Source of the DNA: Oscillospiraceae bacterium
GTDB lineage: Bacteria > Bacillota > Clostridia > Oscillospirales > Oscillospiraceae
Length of the DNA: 64,000 nucleotides
Direction: 5' to 3'
Assembly (NCBI GenBank): GCA_009780235.1
Contig: WRAK01000001.1
Location: 1 to 64,000, forward strand
The notes beneath the pieces are model-generated. The model did no database searches and was not told the DNA's origin. It worked only from the letters and a program-made list of their open reading frames with translations. The position numbers were made by a program, and so were the translations under genes. Shown in pieces: positions 44,855 through 53,607 of the stretch; the stretch's first letter is position 1, and the number at the start of each line of letters is the position of its first letter.

Positions 44855-45201
44855 ATAATGGGGTTTATTTTACAGAATATAGATTGGATTGTCAACCGTA
44901 GGGGTGGCCGTCCTCGGTCGTCCGTCGTCTCTAATGGTATATCTGCTTCTCTGCGGCACATGCACTCAAGATGCAAAGGCTCCTTTTCCAACTGACGCCC
45001 CAAGAGCGAAGCGATTGGCTTGGCGGAAGGGGTGCCTGTGGTGCAAAGGAGCTGTCAGCGAAGCTGACTGAGGATTCACTATTTGAATGGTGGCGGTAGA
45101 GGCAATAAATCCTCCGTCAGGCTTACGCCTGCCACCTCCTTTGGAAAAGGAGGCTTCGCGGCTTGAAGTGCATATGCCACTATTTCACAACACACAAAAA
45201 A
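44855..45201. repeat. Repeat-filled gap with one repeat nested in another
   Basis: A degraded family A half (GTAGGGGTGGCCGTCCTCGG, 44899) is followed by a family B block (AAGGCTCCTTTTCC ... AAAGGAGCTGTCAGCG, 44977-45062) interrupted at 44992-45046 by a 55-base segment with GACGCCCCAAGAGCG. A second family B block (CCTCCGTCAGGC..GGAGGCTTCGCGG) lies at 45111-45160. No gene is visible. Confidence 0.75.
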
Positions 45202-46329
45202 TCACAACCGCCCCTTAAAATCCGCATACCCAAACACCCGCACCACCCGGCACACCCCGTCGCTGTCCTCAATCAAAATCGAGGGCAAAGGCATCCCGTT
45301 AAACGTATTGTTCTTCACCATCGTATAAATCGCCATATCCCCGAACGCCAGCCTGTCGCCTACGTTCAGCGGAGCATCAAAGGAGTAATCCCCAATTACA
45401 TCCCCCGCGAGACAAGTCGGCCCGGCGAGACGATAAGTGTGCGCCCGCTCACCCGCCAAACCGCTGCCCGCCAACGGCGGACGATACGGCATCTCCAGCA
45501 CATCCGGCATATGACAGGCGGCGGACGCGTCCAAGATGGCGATGTCAACACCATTGTTATGCACGATGTCCAGCACGGAAGTCTCCAGCCACCCGGCGTT
45601 GAGCGCAATCGCCTCTCCCGGTTCGAGATAGACCTCCACGTGATACGTCTCCTGCACACGCCGGATGCAAGCCTCCAATGCGGCGATATCGTACCCCGGC
45701 CGTGTGATATGGTGTCCGCCGCCGAAGTTGAGCCACTTGAGATCGGTCAGCCACCAGCCGAACTTGGCCTCAAATGCCGCCACCGTCTCGACGAGCGGAG
45801 CCGCATCCTGTTCACAGAGCGTGTGAAAATGCAGCCCGTCCAAGAGATGCAGACAGTCCGGGTCGAACTGCTCTAAGGTCACGCCGAGACGTGACCCCGG
45901 CGCGCAGGGGTCATAGATGCCCGACCCGTCCTGCGTCGAATGCTCCGGGTTGATACGCAAGCCAACGCTCACCCCCGCCGCCCTCGCCTGCGGCCCGTAA
46001 CGGCGGAGTTGGGCGAGGGAGTTGAAGATGAGTTTGTCGCTGTAATTGAGAATCTCCGGGAAGTCATCCGGCCGAAACGCCGCAGAAAACACATGGCTCT
46101 CCCCGGGAAAATGCTCCCGCGCCAACCGTGCCTCGTACAAGCCTGAAGATGCCGCCCCGCTGAGGTATTGTCCAATCAGCGGATACAGCGTATACATCGA
46201 AAACGCCTTTTGCGCAAGCAGAATCTTACATCCCGTGCGCTCCGTTACGCCCCGCAGGATGCGGCAGCTTTCTTCGATTTTTGCCTCGCTGATGATGTAG
46301 CAAGGGGTGGGGAGGGTGTTACGCTTCAT
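45202..46329 (-). CDS. nspC: Carboxynorspermidine/carboxyspermidine decarboxylase
   Basis: This 375-aa PLP enzyme of the alanine-racemase fold removes CO2 from carboxy(nor)spermidine. The PLP lysine lies in ILLAQKAFSMY (about residues 27-37). HFHTLCEQDA, LNFGGGHHITRPGYD and the C-terminal AGPTCLAGDVIGDY (cysteine of the active site) are family hallmarks. It pairs with the dehydrogenase 353 bases upstream. The ATG at 46329 has AAAGGA close by; the longer frame upstream runs through repeats. The two genes together can make spermidine from putrescine and aspartate semialdehyde. Confidence 0.93.
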   Translation of the reverse strand: MKRNTLPTPCYIISEAKIEESCRILRGVTERTGCKILLAQKAFSMYTLYPLIGQYLSGAASSGLYEARLAREHFPGESHVFSAAFRPDDFPEILNYSDKLIFNSLAQLRRYGPQARAAGVSVGLRINPEHSTQDGSGIYDPCAPGSRLGVTLEQFDPDCLHLLDGLHFHTLCEQDAAPLVETVAAFEAKFGWWLTDLKWLNFGGGHHITRPGYDIAALEACIRRVQETYHVEVYLEPGEAIALNAGWLETSVLDIVHNNGVDIAILDASAACHMPDVLEMPYRPPLAGSGLAGERAHTYRLAGPTCLAGDVIGDYSFDAPLNVGDRLAFGDMAIYTMVKNNTFNGMPLPSILIEDSDGVCRVVRVFGYADFKGRL

Positions 46330-46682
46330 AAGATTTCCTTTGTGGGGGTGGGTAGTGGAAAGTAGAAAGTTAAGGGCTGTGTATAGTACATTTGTGACCT
46401 TGTAGGGGCGGCCCCATGTGGCCACCCCTGCCCTTAGGCCCCTTCGCTTGCGAGGGGGCTGCACCGTAGGCATTCCTTCCGCCAACCAATCGCACTACGG
46501 CTTCGCCTTGCGCTCTTGGGGCGTCAGTTATCAGCGCAGCTGACCGAGGGAGTCATGCGCAGACGCCCTCCGTCCACCGCTTCGCGGTGGCCGCCTCCCT
46601 CGCGAGGGAGGCTTTCGCGGCTTTGGTGTGTTGGCGTAAATTTGAAACGTGCGGGCGGCAGGATGCCGTCCCTATATGCCCC
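46330..46682. repeat. Repeat-filled gap between the two carboxyspermidine genes
   Basis: Carries a family A half (TTGTAGGGGCGGCCCCATGT, 46401) and a block CTTGCGAGGGGGCTG...TCAGCGCAGCTGACCGAGGG. That block is interrupted at 46462-46530 by a relative of the 55-base nested segment at 44992. A GGCGGCAGGATGCCGTCCCT piece lies at 46652. No gene is seen. Confidence 0.7.
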
Positions 46683-47885
46683 TTAATCCACTAAAACCGG
46701 ATTCTCCTCAACCTGCCACGGCAAGCCCCACTTGTTCAAGGCCTCCATAAACGGGTCGGGGTCGAACTCTTCCACATTGAATACGCCGGGCTTCTGCCAC
46801 AGACCCTGCATGACAAGCGCAGTCCCAATCATCGCTGGAACGCCCGTGGTGTAGCTCACCGCCTGACTGGCGACCTCCCGATAGCACGCCTCGTGGTCGC
46901 AGACATTGTAAATATACAGCGACTTCGCCGCGCCGTCTTTCACGCCTTGGAAGATACAGCCGATGTTCGTTTTGCCTTTCGTCCGCGGGCCGAGTGAGGC
47001 CGGGTCGGGGAGGACGGCTTTGAGGAACTGGAGCGGGATAATCTCCTTGCCCTCAAACAAAATCGGCTCAATACTCGTCATGCCGACGTTTTCAAGACAC
47101 TTCAAATGCCGCAGATAGCTCTCGCCGAAAGTCATAAAAAAGCGAATGCGTTTGAGGCCTGGGATATTTTGTGCCAAGCTTTCCAATTCCTCGTGGTAGA
47201 GCAGATACATATCTTTCTCGCCTACTTGGTCGAAGTTGTAACTGCGCTTAATCTCCATCGGTTCCGTCTCAATCCACTGCCCGTCCTCCCAGTACCGTCC
47301 CTTGGCCGAGACTTCACGAATGTTGATTTCGGGATTGAAATTCGTCGCAAACGGATACCCGTGGTCGCCCCCGTTGCAGTCGAGGATGTCGATGTAGTGA
47401 ATCTCATCAAAATAATGCTTGAGCGCGTAAGCCGAGAACACACCCGTCACGCCCGGATCAAACCCGGAACCGAGCAGAGCGGTAATCCCCGCTTTGGCAT
47501 ACCGCTCCCGATAGGCCCATTGCCAACTGTACTCAAACTTTGCGGTATCCTCCGGCTCATAATTGGCCGTGTCCACATAATGCGTTTTGGTTGCCAAACA
47601 GGCGTCCATGATGGGCAAATCATGATAGGGGAGGGCGAGGTTGAGCACTACGTCAGGCCGTTCCCGCTCAATAAGCGCAGTCAAAGCTGCCACATCGCCC
47701 GCGTCTTCTTGTGCCGTGGTAATCTTCGCCGCAGTCTTACCCTCCAACTGCGCCTTGAGCGCGTCACACTTCGCTATCGTCCGACTTGCGATGCAAATCT
47801 CGCTGAATACTTCGCTGTTTTGAGCGCATTTGTGGATGGCCACGCCGGCCACGCCCCCTGCGCCAATGATTAGGACTTTTCCCAT
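46683..47885 (-). CDS. Carboxynorspermidine/carboxyspermidine dehydrogenase (Lys9-like)
   Basis: This 400-aa saccharopine-dehydrogenase-like enzyme reductively couples a diamine to aspartate semialdehyde. It has an N-terminal Rossmann motif (VLIIGAGGVAGVAIHKC), ANYEPEDTAKFEY, LLGSGFDPGVTGVFSAYALK and DCNGGDHGYPFATNFNPEI, typical of the carboxyspermidine type. GGAGG precedes the ATG. It lies 54 bases after the agmatinase gene in the same direction. Whether putrescine or diaminopropane is the substrate cannot be read from sequence. Putrescine is likely because agmatinase is next to it. Confidence 0.92.
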   Translation of the reverse strand: MGKVLIIGAGGVAGVAIHKCAQNSEVFSEICIASRTIAKCDALKAQLEGKTAAKITTAQEDAGDVAALTALIERERPDVVLNLALPYHDLPIMDACLATKTHYVDTANYEPEDTAKFEYSWQWAYRERYAKAGITALLGSGFDPGVTGVFSAYALKHYFDEIHYIDILDCNGGDHGYPFATNFNPEINIREVSAKGRYWEDGQWIETEPMEIKRSYNFDQVGEKDMYLLYHEELESLAQNIPGLKRIRFFMTFGESYLRHLKCLENVGMTSIEPILFEGKEIIPLQFLKAVLPDPASLGPRTKGKTNIGCIFQGVKDGAAKSLYIYNVCDHEACYREVASQAVSYTTGVPAMIGTALVMQGLWQKPGVFNVEEFDPDPFMEALNKWGLPWQVEENPVLVD

Positions 47886-47939
47886 AATAAAAACCTCCGT
47901 TTTTTTGATGCAGAATTAATAACGCAGAATTTTTTGTCT

Positions 47940-48797
47940 TTAATTATTAATTGCTAAAAGCATTTCCCTGACGACCTTACACGCCGTCGCCGTCGAAACC
48001 CCGCTCGCATCGAGCGTCGGTGCAAGTTCCACGACGTCACAGGCCACCACATTCGCCTGCCCGAGTACGAGGAAGATGGCGTCTAAGAGTTCGAGGAATG
48101 TCACGCCGCCCGCTTCGGGCGTTCCCGTGCCGGGGAAGCAGGACGGGTCTAGTACGTCTAGGTCGATGGTGAAGTAGACGGGCTTCTCCCGCAGCGTGTC
48201 CAACACATGCCCCAACCCGGTGAAGTTGAACAGTTGCGTATGCACATGCCCCTCGCCCCACCGAAACTCCGCGCGGTCGCCGGAGCGGATGCCGAATTGG
48301 GCGATGCGGTTGCTGCCCAAGATATCCCAACACCGCCGAATCACAGACGCATGGCTGAGCGTTACGCCCAGATATTCGTCCCGCAAATCGGCATGGGCGT
48401 CGAAGTGGATGATGTGCAAGTCGGGGTGCTTTTCGGCCACGGCTTGGACGGCACCTAGTGTGACGAGATGTTCACCGCCCAGCATAAAGGGCCGCTTGCC
48501 GTCTGCCAGAATCGCCGCCGTTCTCTCTCGAATCAGCTCCAGCGTCCGCTCGGTAGAGCCAAACGGTAATTCCAAATCCCCGCTGTCGAACACGGCGTAG
48601 TCGGTCAAGTCTTTTTCTTGGTAGGGGCTATAGGTCTCCAGTCCATACGATTCTTGCCGCATTGCCCGGCTGCCGAATCGTGCGCCGGGACGGAAGCTGG
48701 TGGTGGAATCGAACGGTGCGCCGAAGAGCACGGTCGCGGCGTCTTCATATTCGGCGTCACAGCCGAGAAAGGTCTCGATATTTTTATTCAACTTCAC
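47940..48797 (-). CDS. speB: Agmatinase
   Basis: This 285-aa ureohydrolase splits agmatine to putrescine and urea. Manganese-binding motifs are GGEHLVTLG, HFDAHADLRDEYLG and TIDLDVLDPS, with PEAGG near the end. I chose GTG at 48797: GGAGGAG inside the end of speE lies seven bases upstream and the two genes overlap by 14 bases, which implies translational coupling. The ATG 18 bases earlier has no ribosome site. Confidence 0.93.
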   Translation of the reverse strand: MKLNKNIETFLGCDAEYEDAATVLFGAPFDSTTSFRPGARFGSRAMRQESYGLETYSPYQEKDLTDYAVFDSGDLELPFGSTERTLELIRERTAAILADGKRPFMLGGEHLVTLGAVQAVAEKHPDLHIIHFDAHADLRDEYLGVTLSHASVIRRCWDILGSNRIAQFGIRSGDRAEFRWGEGHVHTQLFNFTGLGHVLDTLREKPVYFTIDLDVLDPSCFPGTGTPEAGGVTFLELLDAIFLVLGQANVVACDVVELAPTLDASGVSTATACKVVREMLLAINN

Positions 48798-49635
48798 GCA
48801 AAAGCTCCTCCACATACGCCGGGAGCAGGAATGCCCCGACGTGTAATCTCGGCGTGTAATACTTTGTTTTCAGCCCGAGTGCCTCCCACCGCTTTACATC
48901 CAAATCCCGCACCGGGTGATACCGCTTGGACGCAAACCCAAACAGCCAGTGCCCGGACGGATAGGTCGGGATATGCGCCTGATACACCCGACTGATGGGG
49001 AAACTCTCCACAATCCGCTTGTGCGCCCGCTGCATGGCCATGGCGTCCTGTTCATAGAACGGGCTTTCGTCCTGATTGACCATGATGCCGTCCTCTTTGA
49101 GTGCCTTATAGCAGCTGCCGTAGAACTCCCGTGTGAACAAGTCCTCGCCCGGCCCGAATGGGTCGGTAGAGTCTACGATGATGAGGTCATATTGATTCTC
49201 ACACCGCCGCACATGCCGCAGACCGTCGGCGTAATGGATGCTTACCCGCGGGTCGTCCAGACTACAGGCCGTCTTGGGCAAAAACTTCCGTGAAACTTCC
49301 ACCACCATGGGGTCAATCTCCACAAGGTCAATGTGCCTGATATGCGGGTAGCGGGTCAACTCCCGAATCACGCCCCCGTCTCCCGCGCCGACGACCAAGA
49401 TGTTGTGCGGTGCGGGATGTACGGCCAATGGGACATGGGTAATCATCTCGTGATAGATAAATTCATCCCGTTCGGTGAGCATCATGTACCCGTCGAGCGT
49501 GAGAAAACGGCCGAACTCTTTTGATTCAAACACGTCGATACGTTGAAACTCGCTCTGCGCCGAAAAGAGCTGCCGCTCTACCCGGATGGAGAACTTGACG
49601 TGCTTGGAATGTGCTTCGGAGAACCAAAGTTCCAT
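48784..49635 (-). CDS. speE: Spermidine synthase
   Basis: This 283-aa aminopropyltransferase transfers the aminopropyl group of decarboxylated SAM to putrescine. Signatures are MELWFSEAHSKHVKFSIRV, LDGYMMLTERDEFIYHEM, VGAGDGGVIREL and VDSTDPFGPGEDLF. The ATG at 49635 has AAGGAG eight bases upstream. A large family A palindrome lies directly before it. It overlaps speB at the 3' end. Confidence 0.95.
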   Translation of the reverse strand: MELWFSEAHSKHVKFSIRVERQLFSAQSEFQRIDVFESKEFGRFLTLDGYMMLTERDEFIYHEMITHVPLAVHPAPHNILVVGAGDGGVIRELTRYPHIRHIDLVEIDPMVVEVSRKFLPKTACSLDDPRVSIHYADGLRHVRRCENQYDLIIVDSTDPFGPGEDLFTREFYGSCYKALKEDGIMVNQDESPFYEQDAMAMQRAHKRIVESFPISRVYQAHIPTYPSGHWLFGFASKRYHPVRDLDVKRWEALGLKTKYYTPRLHVGAFLLPAYVEELLREVE

Positions 49636-49656
49636 GGGGCGTGCTCCTTTCGTGAC

Positions 49657-49734
49657 TTGTAGGGGGCGGCGTCCCCGACACCCCGTGGTATTGCGTATGT
49701 GTGATGCGGGGCGTCGGGGACGCCGCCCCCTACA
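49657..49734. repeat. Family A palindromic element between M50 gene and speE
   Basis: GTAGGGGGCGGCGTCCCCGA (49659-49678) mirrors TCGGGGACGCCGCCCCCTAC (49714-49733). The TAG stop of the M50 protease gene (49730-49732) lies in its end. Confidence 0.9.
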
Positions 49735-50851
49735 GAGTGACGGCTTCCCGCTGTTCCACAACCCCATCAACCACCGCAATCAATTCCTGCTCGCCCGGAA
49801 TCTCACCGAGGCTGGCGGATTTCTCGCAGGCCCTGTGGAACAGGACCAAATGCGCATCCGCCTTAGCGGCATCCCGCAGGAACAGTCGTGCATACGCATA
49901 CAAAAGCCGCTGTCGTGATGCGTAGATAGCTGTGGCTTTGACGTAGGCTTGCAATTCGGTGGTGTAGATGCGCTTGATTTCGTCTTGACGGCATTCGCCT
50001 ATGAGTTCGTGGAAGAGCAGCTCGCAACGAAATTCGTTTTTGTGGATAGAGCCCATTTTGTTCACCGTGTCAAGCGTCGTTTGTGCAAGTTCTCGCGCCT
50101 CGGTCAGTTCCAACCTGTCGAGCAGATACGCATAGTGCAGCATAGCAACAGCGGCAATAATCGGGTCGTTGACCGTATCGGGCGTCACCCACTCGAACCA
50201 TGCAGGCGGGAAGTCACGGGCGCGTACACCGCTTGTCTGTAGCGCATTGGCTTTGAGCTGTACCCAAAAAGCATGGCGCACATCCGCATTTTGCTTGCGG
50301 CTAAGGAGGAAAAGGTTATACCCGTCATTTGGGACACCTTTGATCTTGAGCGGAATAATATTTGCAAGGCCCATGAACACCCCCCCAATGGCCGAGGCGA
50401 GAAATATGATGGACCAAGGGTCGGGAAGAAGCAAGTAGAACCAAAAACAAAGACCGCTAAACAAAAAATTCGCCAAAACCCCGCCGAGGTTATAAAAAGC
50501 CATTGGGACTTTCCCATTTTCTACCTCCGGCGGCGACATCAGGGCTTGTCCGGCTGTGCCTACAACATTATATTTTTTGCGTACCAACTTTCCGTTCTCT
50601 CTTGCCAACTTGATGTTATAAACACGAAACGAAACAAAGTTGTATCCACTGAGTTTCCCCGCAACCACATGCCCGACCTCATGCAGAATGAGGTGGAGTT
50701 GATAGAAAACAAGCGAAACAATGAGTATTAAGAAGAGCCTGCCCCAGTATATAAAAAAATCTATATTGTGTCCCCCCAAAACCGATACCAATATGCCTCC
50801 GACAAGTCCGGCACAAATGATACAGAGAAGAACCTTTAATATCCTCTTCAT
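49730..50851 (-). CDS. Membrane metalloprotease-like protein (M50 family)
   Basis: This 373-aa protein has about five hydrophobic spans in its first 190 residues and the zinc motif HEVGHVV (residues about 60-66) in the second, as in site-2 protease-type peptidases. The second motif of the family appears as NLGGVLANFL. The C-terminal half (about 190-373) is soluble and helical, resembling tandem helical repeats. It lies between speA and speE with GGGAGG before its ATG, so it is co-transcribed with polyamine genes. A regulatory or processing role there is only a guess. Confidence 0.75.
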   Translation of the reverse strand: MKRILKVLLCIICAGLVGGILVSVLGGHNIDFFIYWGRLFLILIVSLVFYQLHLILHEVGHVVAGKLSGYNFVSFRVYNIKLARENGKLVRKKYNVVGTAGQALMSPPEVENGKVPMAFYNLGGVLANFLFSGLCFWFYLLLPDPWSIIFLASAIGGVFMGLANIIPLKIKGVPNDGYNLFLLSRKQNADVRHAFWVQLKANALQTSGVRARDFPPAWFEWVTPDTVNDPIIAAVAMLHYAYLLDRLELTEARELAQTTLDTVNKMGSIHKNEFRCELLFHELIGECRQDEIKRIYTTELQAYVKATAIYASRQRLLYAYARLFLRDAAKADAHLVLFHRACEKSASLGEIPGEQELIAVVDGVVEQREAVTL

Positions 50852-50887
50852 AAGCGTCCTCCCTCGCCCTTAACTTTCCACTATCCA

Positions 50888-52339
50888 CTATTTCAACACA
50901 TTCAGCGTCAAAATCCCCGCATCCTCCGGCCCTGTCATCGAACACCCCTTCTCCCGCGCATACGCAATATACGCAAGCACCGCCTCCGTCACCCGCTCGC
51001 CGGGCGCGAGGATGGGAATGCCGGGCGGATAACACATCACAAACTCAGAAGACACACGCCCAAGCGTCGCCGCGAGCGGCAAGGGCTCTTTCTCGGCGTA
51101 GAACGCATCTTGCAGGCTCATGACGACCTCCGGCTCGATGTACTCCTGCGCCAAAAGCCCCGTGCCGGGACGTCCGTAGCGGCGGCGAATCTCGGCGAGT
51201 GCGCCCACCAACCGTTCCAAATCTTGCAGCCTGTCGCCGATGGAGAGGTAGGCCAAAATGTTCCCGAGGTCGCCGAACTCGATTTGAATATCGTACTCGT
51301 CCCGCAGAATATCATAGACCTCTATCCCCGCAAGCCCGATACCGAGCGTGTTCACAGAGAGCTTGGTCAGGTCAAAATCAAACACGCTGTCGCCGTTGAT
51401 GAGTTCCTTGCCGTAGGCCCGATAGCCGTCCATAGCGGCAATCTCGCCCCGCGCATACTGTGCCAGATTCAGCACCTTGGCAAAAACTTCCTTGCCCCGC
51501 AGAGCCAGATTGCGCCGAGAGATATCAAGGCTGCCCATCAGCAGGTAGGACGGGCTGGTCGTCTGCGTCAGGTTGATAATCTGCCGCACATACCCGGTAG
51601 AAACCGTGTTGGCCGTGAGCAAGAACGAACTCTGCGTCAAACTCCCGCCCGATTTGTGCATACTCACCGAGGCCATGTCCGCCCCCGCCGCCATAGCGGA
51701 TACGGGGAGGTCGTCGCCGAAATAAAGGTGCGTTCCGTGCGCCTCGTCCGCCAAAACGAGCATTCCGTGTGCATGGGCAAGCTCTACGATGCGCCGCAGG
51801 TCGGAGCAGATACCGTAATAGGTCGGATTGTTGACCAAAATCGCCTTTGCGTCCGGGTGCAAGGCAATCGCCCGCCGCACTTGTTCCAAAGGCATCCCCA
51901 AAGAGATGCCCAGCGTTCGGTCAACGTCGGGGTTCACGTACACCGCTTCCGCCCCGCAGAGTACCAGCGCGTTTTGCACGCTCCGGTGTACATTCCGGGG
52001 CAAGATAATCTTATCTCCCCGCTTGCAGGCCGTCAGCACCATCGCTTGGACACTGCTCGTCGTCCCGCCCACCATAAAAAACGCCTGATGCGACCCGAAT
52101 GCCTCGGCGGCAAGTTCTTCCGCCTCTCGGATGACGGAAATGGGGTGACACAGGTTGTCCAAAGGCTTCATCGCACTCACGTCGATGCCGACGCAACGCT
52201 CGCCCAAGAAGTTCCGCAGTTCGGGGTTCCCCCGTCCGCGCTTATGTCCGGGCACGTCAAACGGAACGACCCGCAATTTGCGGAATCGCTCAAGTGCGTC
52301 ATAGATTGGGGCTTTGGTTTGGTCTAACAAACGATTCAC
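50888..52339 (-). CDS. speA: Arginine decarboxylase (Orn/Lys/Arg decarboxylase family)
   Basis: This 483-aa PLP decarboxylase should turn arginine into agmatine, given the agmatinase downstream. The PLP lysine lies in SMHKSGGSLTQSS. Other motifs are PFDVPGHKRGRGNPEL, FMVGGTTSSVQAM and ADEAHGTHLYF. The short form (about 480 residues) without a receiver-like wing is the Gram-positive SpeA type. I chose GTG at 52339 because VNRLLDQTKAPIYDAL is the usual family start. The longer frame upstream is translated repeat. The ribosome site (AAGGCG) is weak. Lysine decarboxylase is the alternative. Confidence 0.87.
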   Translation of the reverse strand: MNRLLDQTKAPIYDALERFRKLRVVPFDVPGHKRGRGNPELRNFLGERCVGIDVSAMKPLDNLCHPISVIREAEELAAEAFGSHQAFFMVGGTTSSVQAMVLTACKRGDKIILPRNVHRSVQNALVLCGAEAVYVNPDVDRTLGISLGMPLEQVRRAIALHPDAKAILVNNPTYYGICSDLRRIVELAHAHGMLVLADEAHGTHLYFGDDLPVSAMAAGADMASVSMHKSGGSLTQSSFLLTANTVSTGYVRQIINLTQTTSPSYLLMGSLDISRRNLALRGKEVFAKVLNLAQYARGEIAAMDGYRAYGKELINGDSVFDFDLTKLSVNTLGIGLAGIEVYDILRDEYDIQIEFGDLGNILAYLSIGDRLQDLERLVGALAEIRRRYGRPGTGLLAQEYIEPEVVMSLQDAFYAEKEPLPLAATLGRVSSEFVMCYPPGIPILAPGERVTEAVLAYIAYAREKGCSMTGPEDAGILTLNVLK

Positions 52340-52343
52340 CGCC

Positions 52344-52510
52344 TTGTAGGGGCGACCGACCCGGTCGCCCGTCGTATCAAAATTCGCAACATGGCTCGGG
52401 CGACCGGGTCGGTCGCCCCTACACAGGGCTGTTGTAGGGTGCGATGTCCTCATCGCACCGTGCATTGCGTAACAGGGAGGATGCGGTGCGCCGGGGGCGT
52501 CGCACCCTAC
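52344..52510. repeat. Two family A elements in tandem between speD and speA
   Basis: Element one has TTGTAGGGGCGACCGACCCG (52344) and CGGGTCGGTCGCCCCTACA (52405-52423). Element two has TTGTAGGGTGCGATG (52432) and a TCGCACCCTAC end near 52510. The first is the same subtype as 9004-9083 in the particle cluster. Confidence 0.88.
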
Positions 52511-52520
52511 GAAAATGGGG

Positions 52521-53291
52521 TTAAAAAATATTTCTCCCGCTATAAATCTCCACCATCTCCCGCCGCAGGTTTTCCACAACCGACCGCTGCAAATCGGACG
52601 ATAGCACAAACGCGTCCGAATTAAACAGATAATTCTGCAAATCGATCTCCCGAATCAGCATCTTGGTGTGGAAGAGATTGTACTCCTCCAAGTTCATATC
52701 CACCGATTCATACTTCGCCAAAGTCTCTTCTGCGATATAATCTTGGATGGAGTCCATTTTGTGGTCGATGAAAAGTTTTTTCCCGTCCACGTCACGGGTA
52801 AACCCGCGGACACGGTAGTCCATGGTGATAATATCCGAATCAAAACTGCCGATAAGCATGTCCAATGTGTTCAGCGGCGAGATTTCACCGCAGGTGGAGA
52901 CATCAATGTCCACACGAAAGGTGGCAATTGAGTTCTCCGGGTGGTGTTCCGGGTAGGTGTGTACGGTGACATGGCTCTTGTCCAAGTGCGCAACCGTAGC
53001 ATCCCCCCGCAAATCGGACAGGGGAGAGGGGCCGGGGCCGGAGATAAGCATGGTCACACTCGCCCCCTGCGGCTCATAGTCCTGACTGGAGATGCTGAGT
53101 ACCCGTGCGCCGATCATATCCACCACCTGCGACAAAATGCCCGTTAAACGCTCGGCGTTGTACTGCTCGTCGATGTAAGCGATGTACTCCCGCTGTTCCT
53201 GTTTGGTTTTGGCGTAGCACACGTCGTAGATATTGAAGCTGAGTGCTTTGGTTAAGTTGTTGAATCCGTAGAGTTTGAGCTTCTTAGCCAT
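52521..53291 (-). CDS. speD: S-adenosylmethionine decarboxylase proenzyme
   Basis: This 256-aa protein is of the E. coli SpeD (long) type. It self-cleaves at the serine of [17 protein letters not shown] to make the pyruvoyl group, with the catalytic cysteine probably in [12 protein letters not shown]. It produces decarboxylated SAM for SpeE. The ATG at 53291 has GGGGGAG upstream. It is the first gene of the polyamine operon, preceded by a recognisable promoter. Confidence 0.95.
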   Translation of the reverse strand: MAKKLKLYGFNNLTKALSFNIYDVCYAKTKQEQREYIAYIDEQYNAERLTGILSQVVDMIGARVLSISSQDYEPQGASVTMLISGPGPSPLSDLRGDATVAHLDKSHVTVHTYPEHHPENSIATFRVDIDVSTCGEISPLNTLDMLIGSFDSDIITMDYRVRGFTRDVDGKKLFIDHKMDSIQDYIAEETLAKYESVDMNLEEYNLFHTKMLIREIDLQNYLFNSDAFVLSSDLQRSVVENLRREMVEIYSGRNIF

Positions 53292-53323
53292 AGATATCCG
53301 TCTCCCCCAATTGCTGTCCAACC

Positions 53324-53352
53324 ATCATACCAAATTTTGTGCATTGACGCAA
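53324..53352 (-). promoter_or_regulatory. Promoter of the polyamine operon
   Basis: On the minus strand TTGCGT (53347-53352) and TATGAT (53324-53329) are 17 bases apart, about 35 bases before the speD start. Confidence 0.6.
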
Positions 53353-53607
53353 GTAGGGGCGGCCATTGGCCGCCCGTGTTTTGGGTACAAGGATAGCGAT
53401 GTAGGGCGCGACGCCCTCGGTGCGCTGTTTATCACGCAGCGCAATTGCACACGGCGCATCGAGGGCGTCGCGCCCTGCGAAGGTCAAGGGCAGCTCCCCC
53501 GGTCGCCTGCGGCGACAGCCCCCTCGTAAACGAGGGGGCCTAAGGGCAGGGGACAAAGCCTCCCTCGTTTACGAGGGAGGTGGCCCGCAGGGCCGGAGGG
53601 AGCAGCC
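53353..53607. repeat. Repeat-filled gap between polyamine operon and His-rich gene
   Basis: Holds two TAGGG-type palindromes (GTAGGGGCGGCCATTGGCCG, 53354; GTAGGGCGCGACGCCCTCGG with CGAGGGCGTCGCGCCCTGC, 53401-53478). A block of the GACAGCCCCCTCGTAAACGA / CTCCCTCGTTTACGAGGGAG type follows (53512-53580). No gene is seen. Confidence 0.75.

Noticed and set aside
47908-47955. AT-rich GCAGAATTAATAA / TTAATTATTAATTGC stretch, also at 9659-9680, as a regulatory operator
   Set aside because: The same words occur in two unrelated gaps, one running into the end of speB; more likely another short repeat family.
51110-52327. 405-codon frame opposite speA
   Set aside because: Shadow of a well-supported decarboxylase gene; no start signal or recognisable motif.
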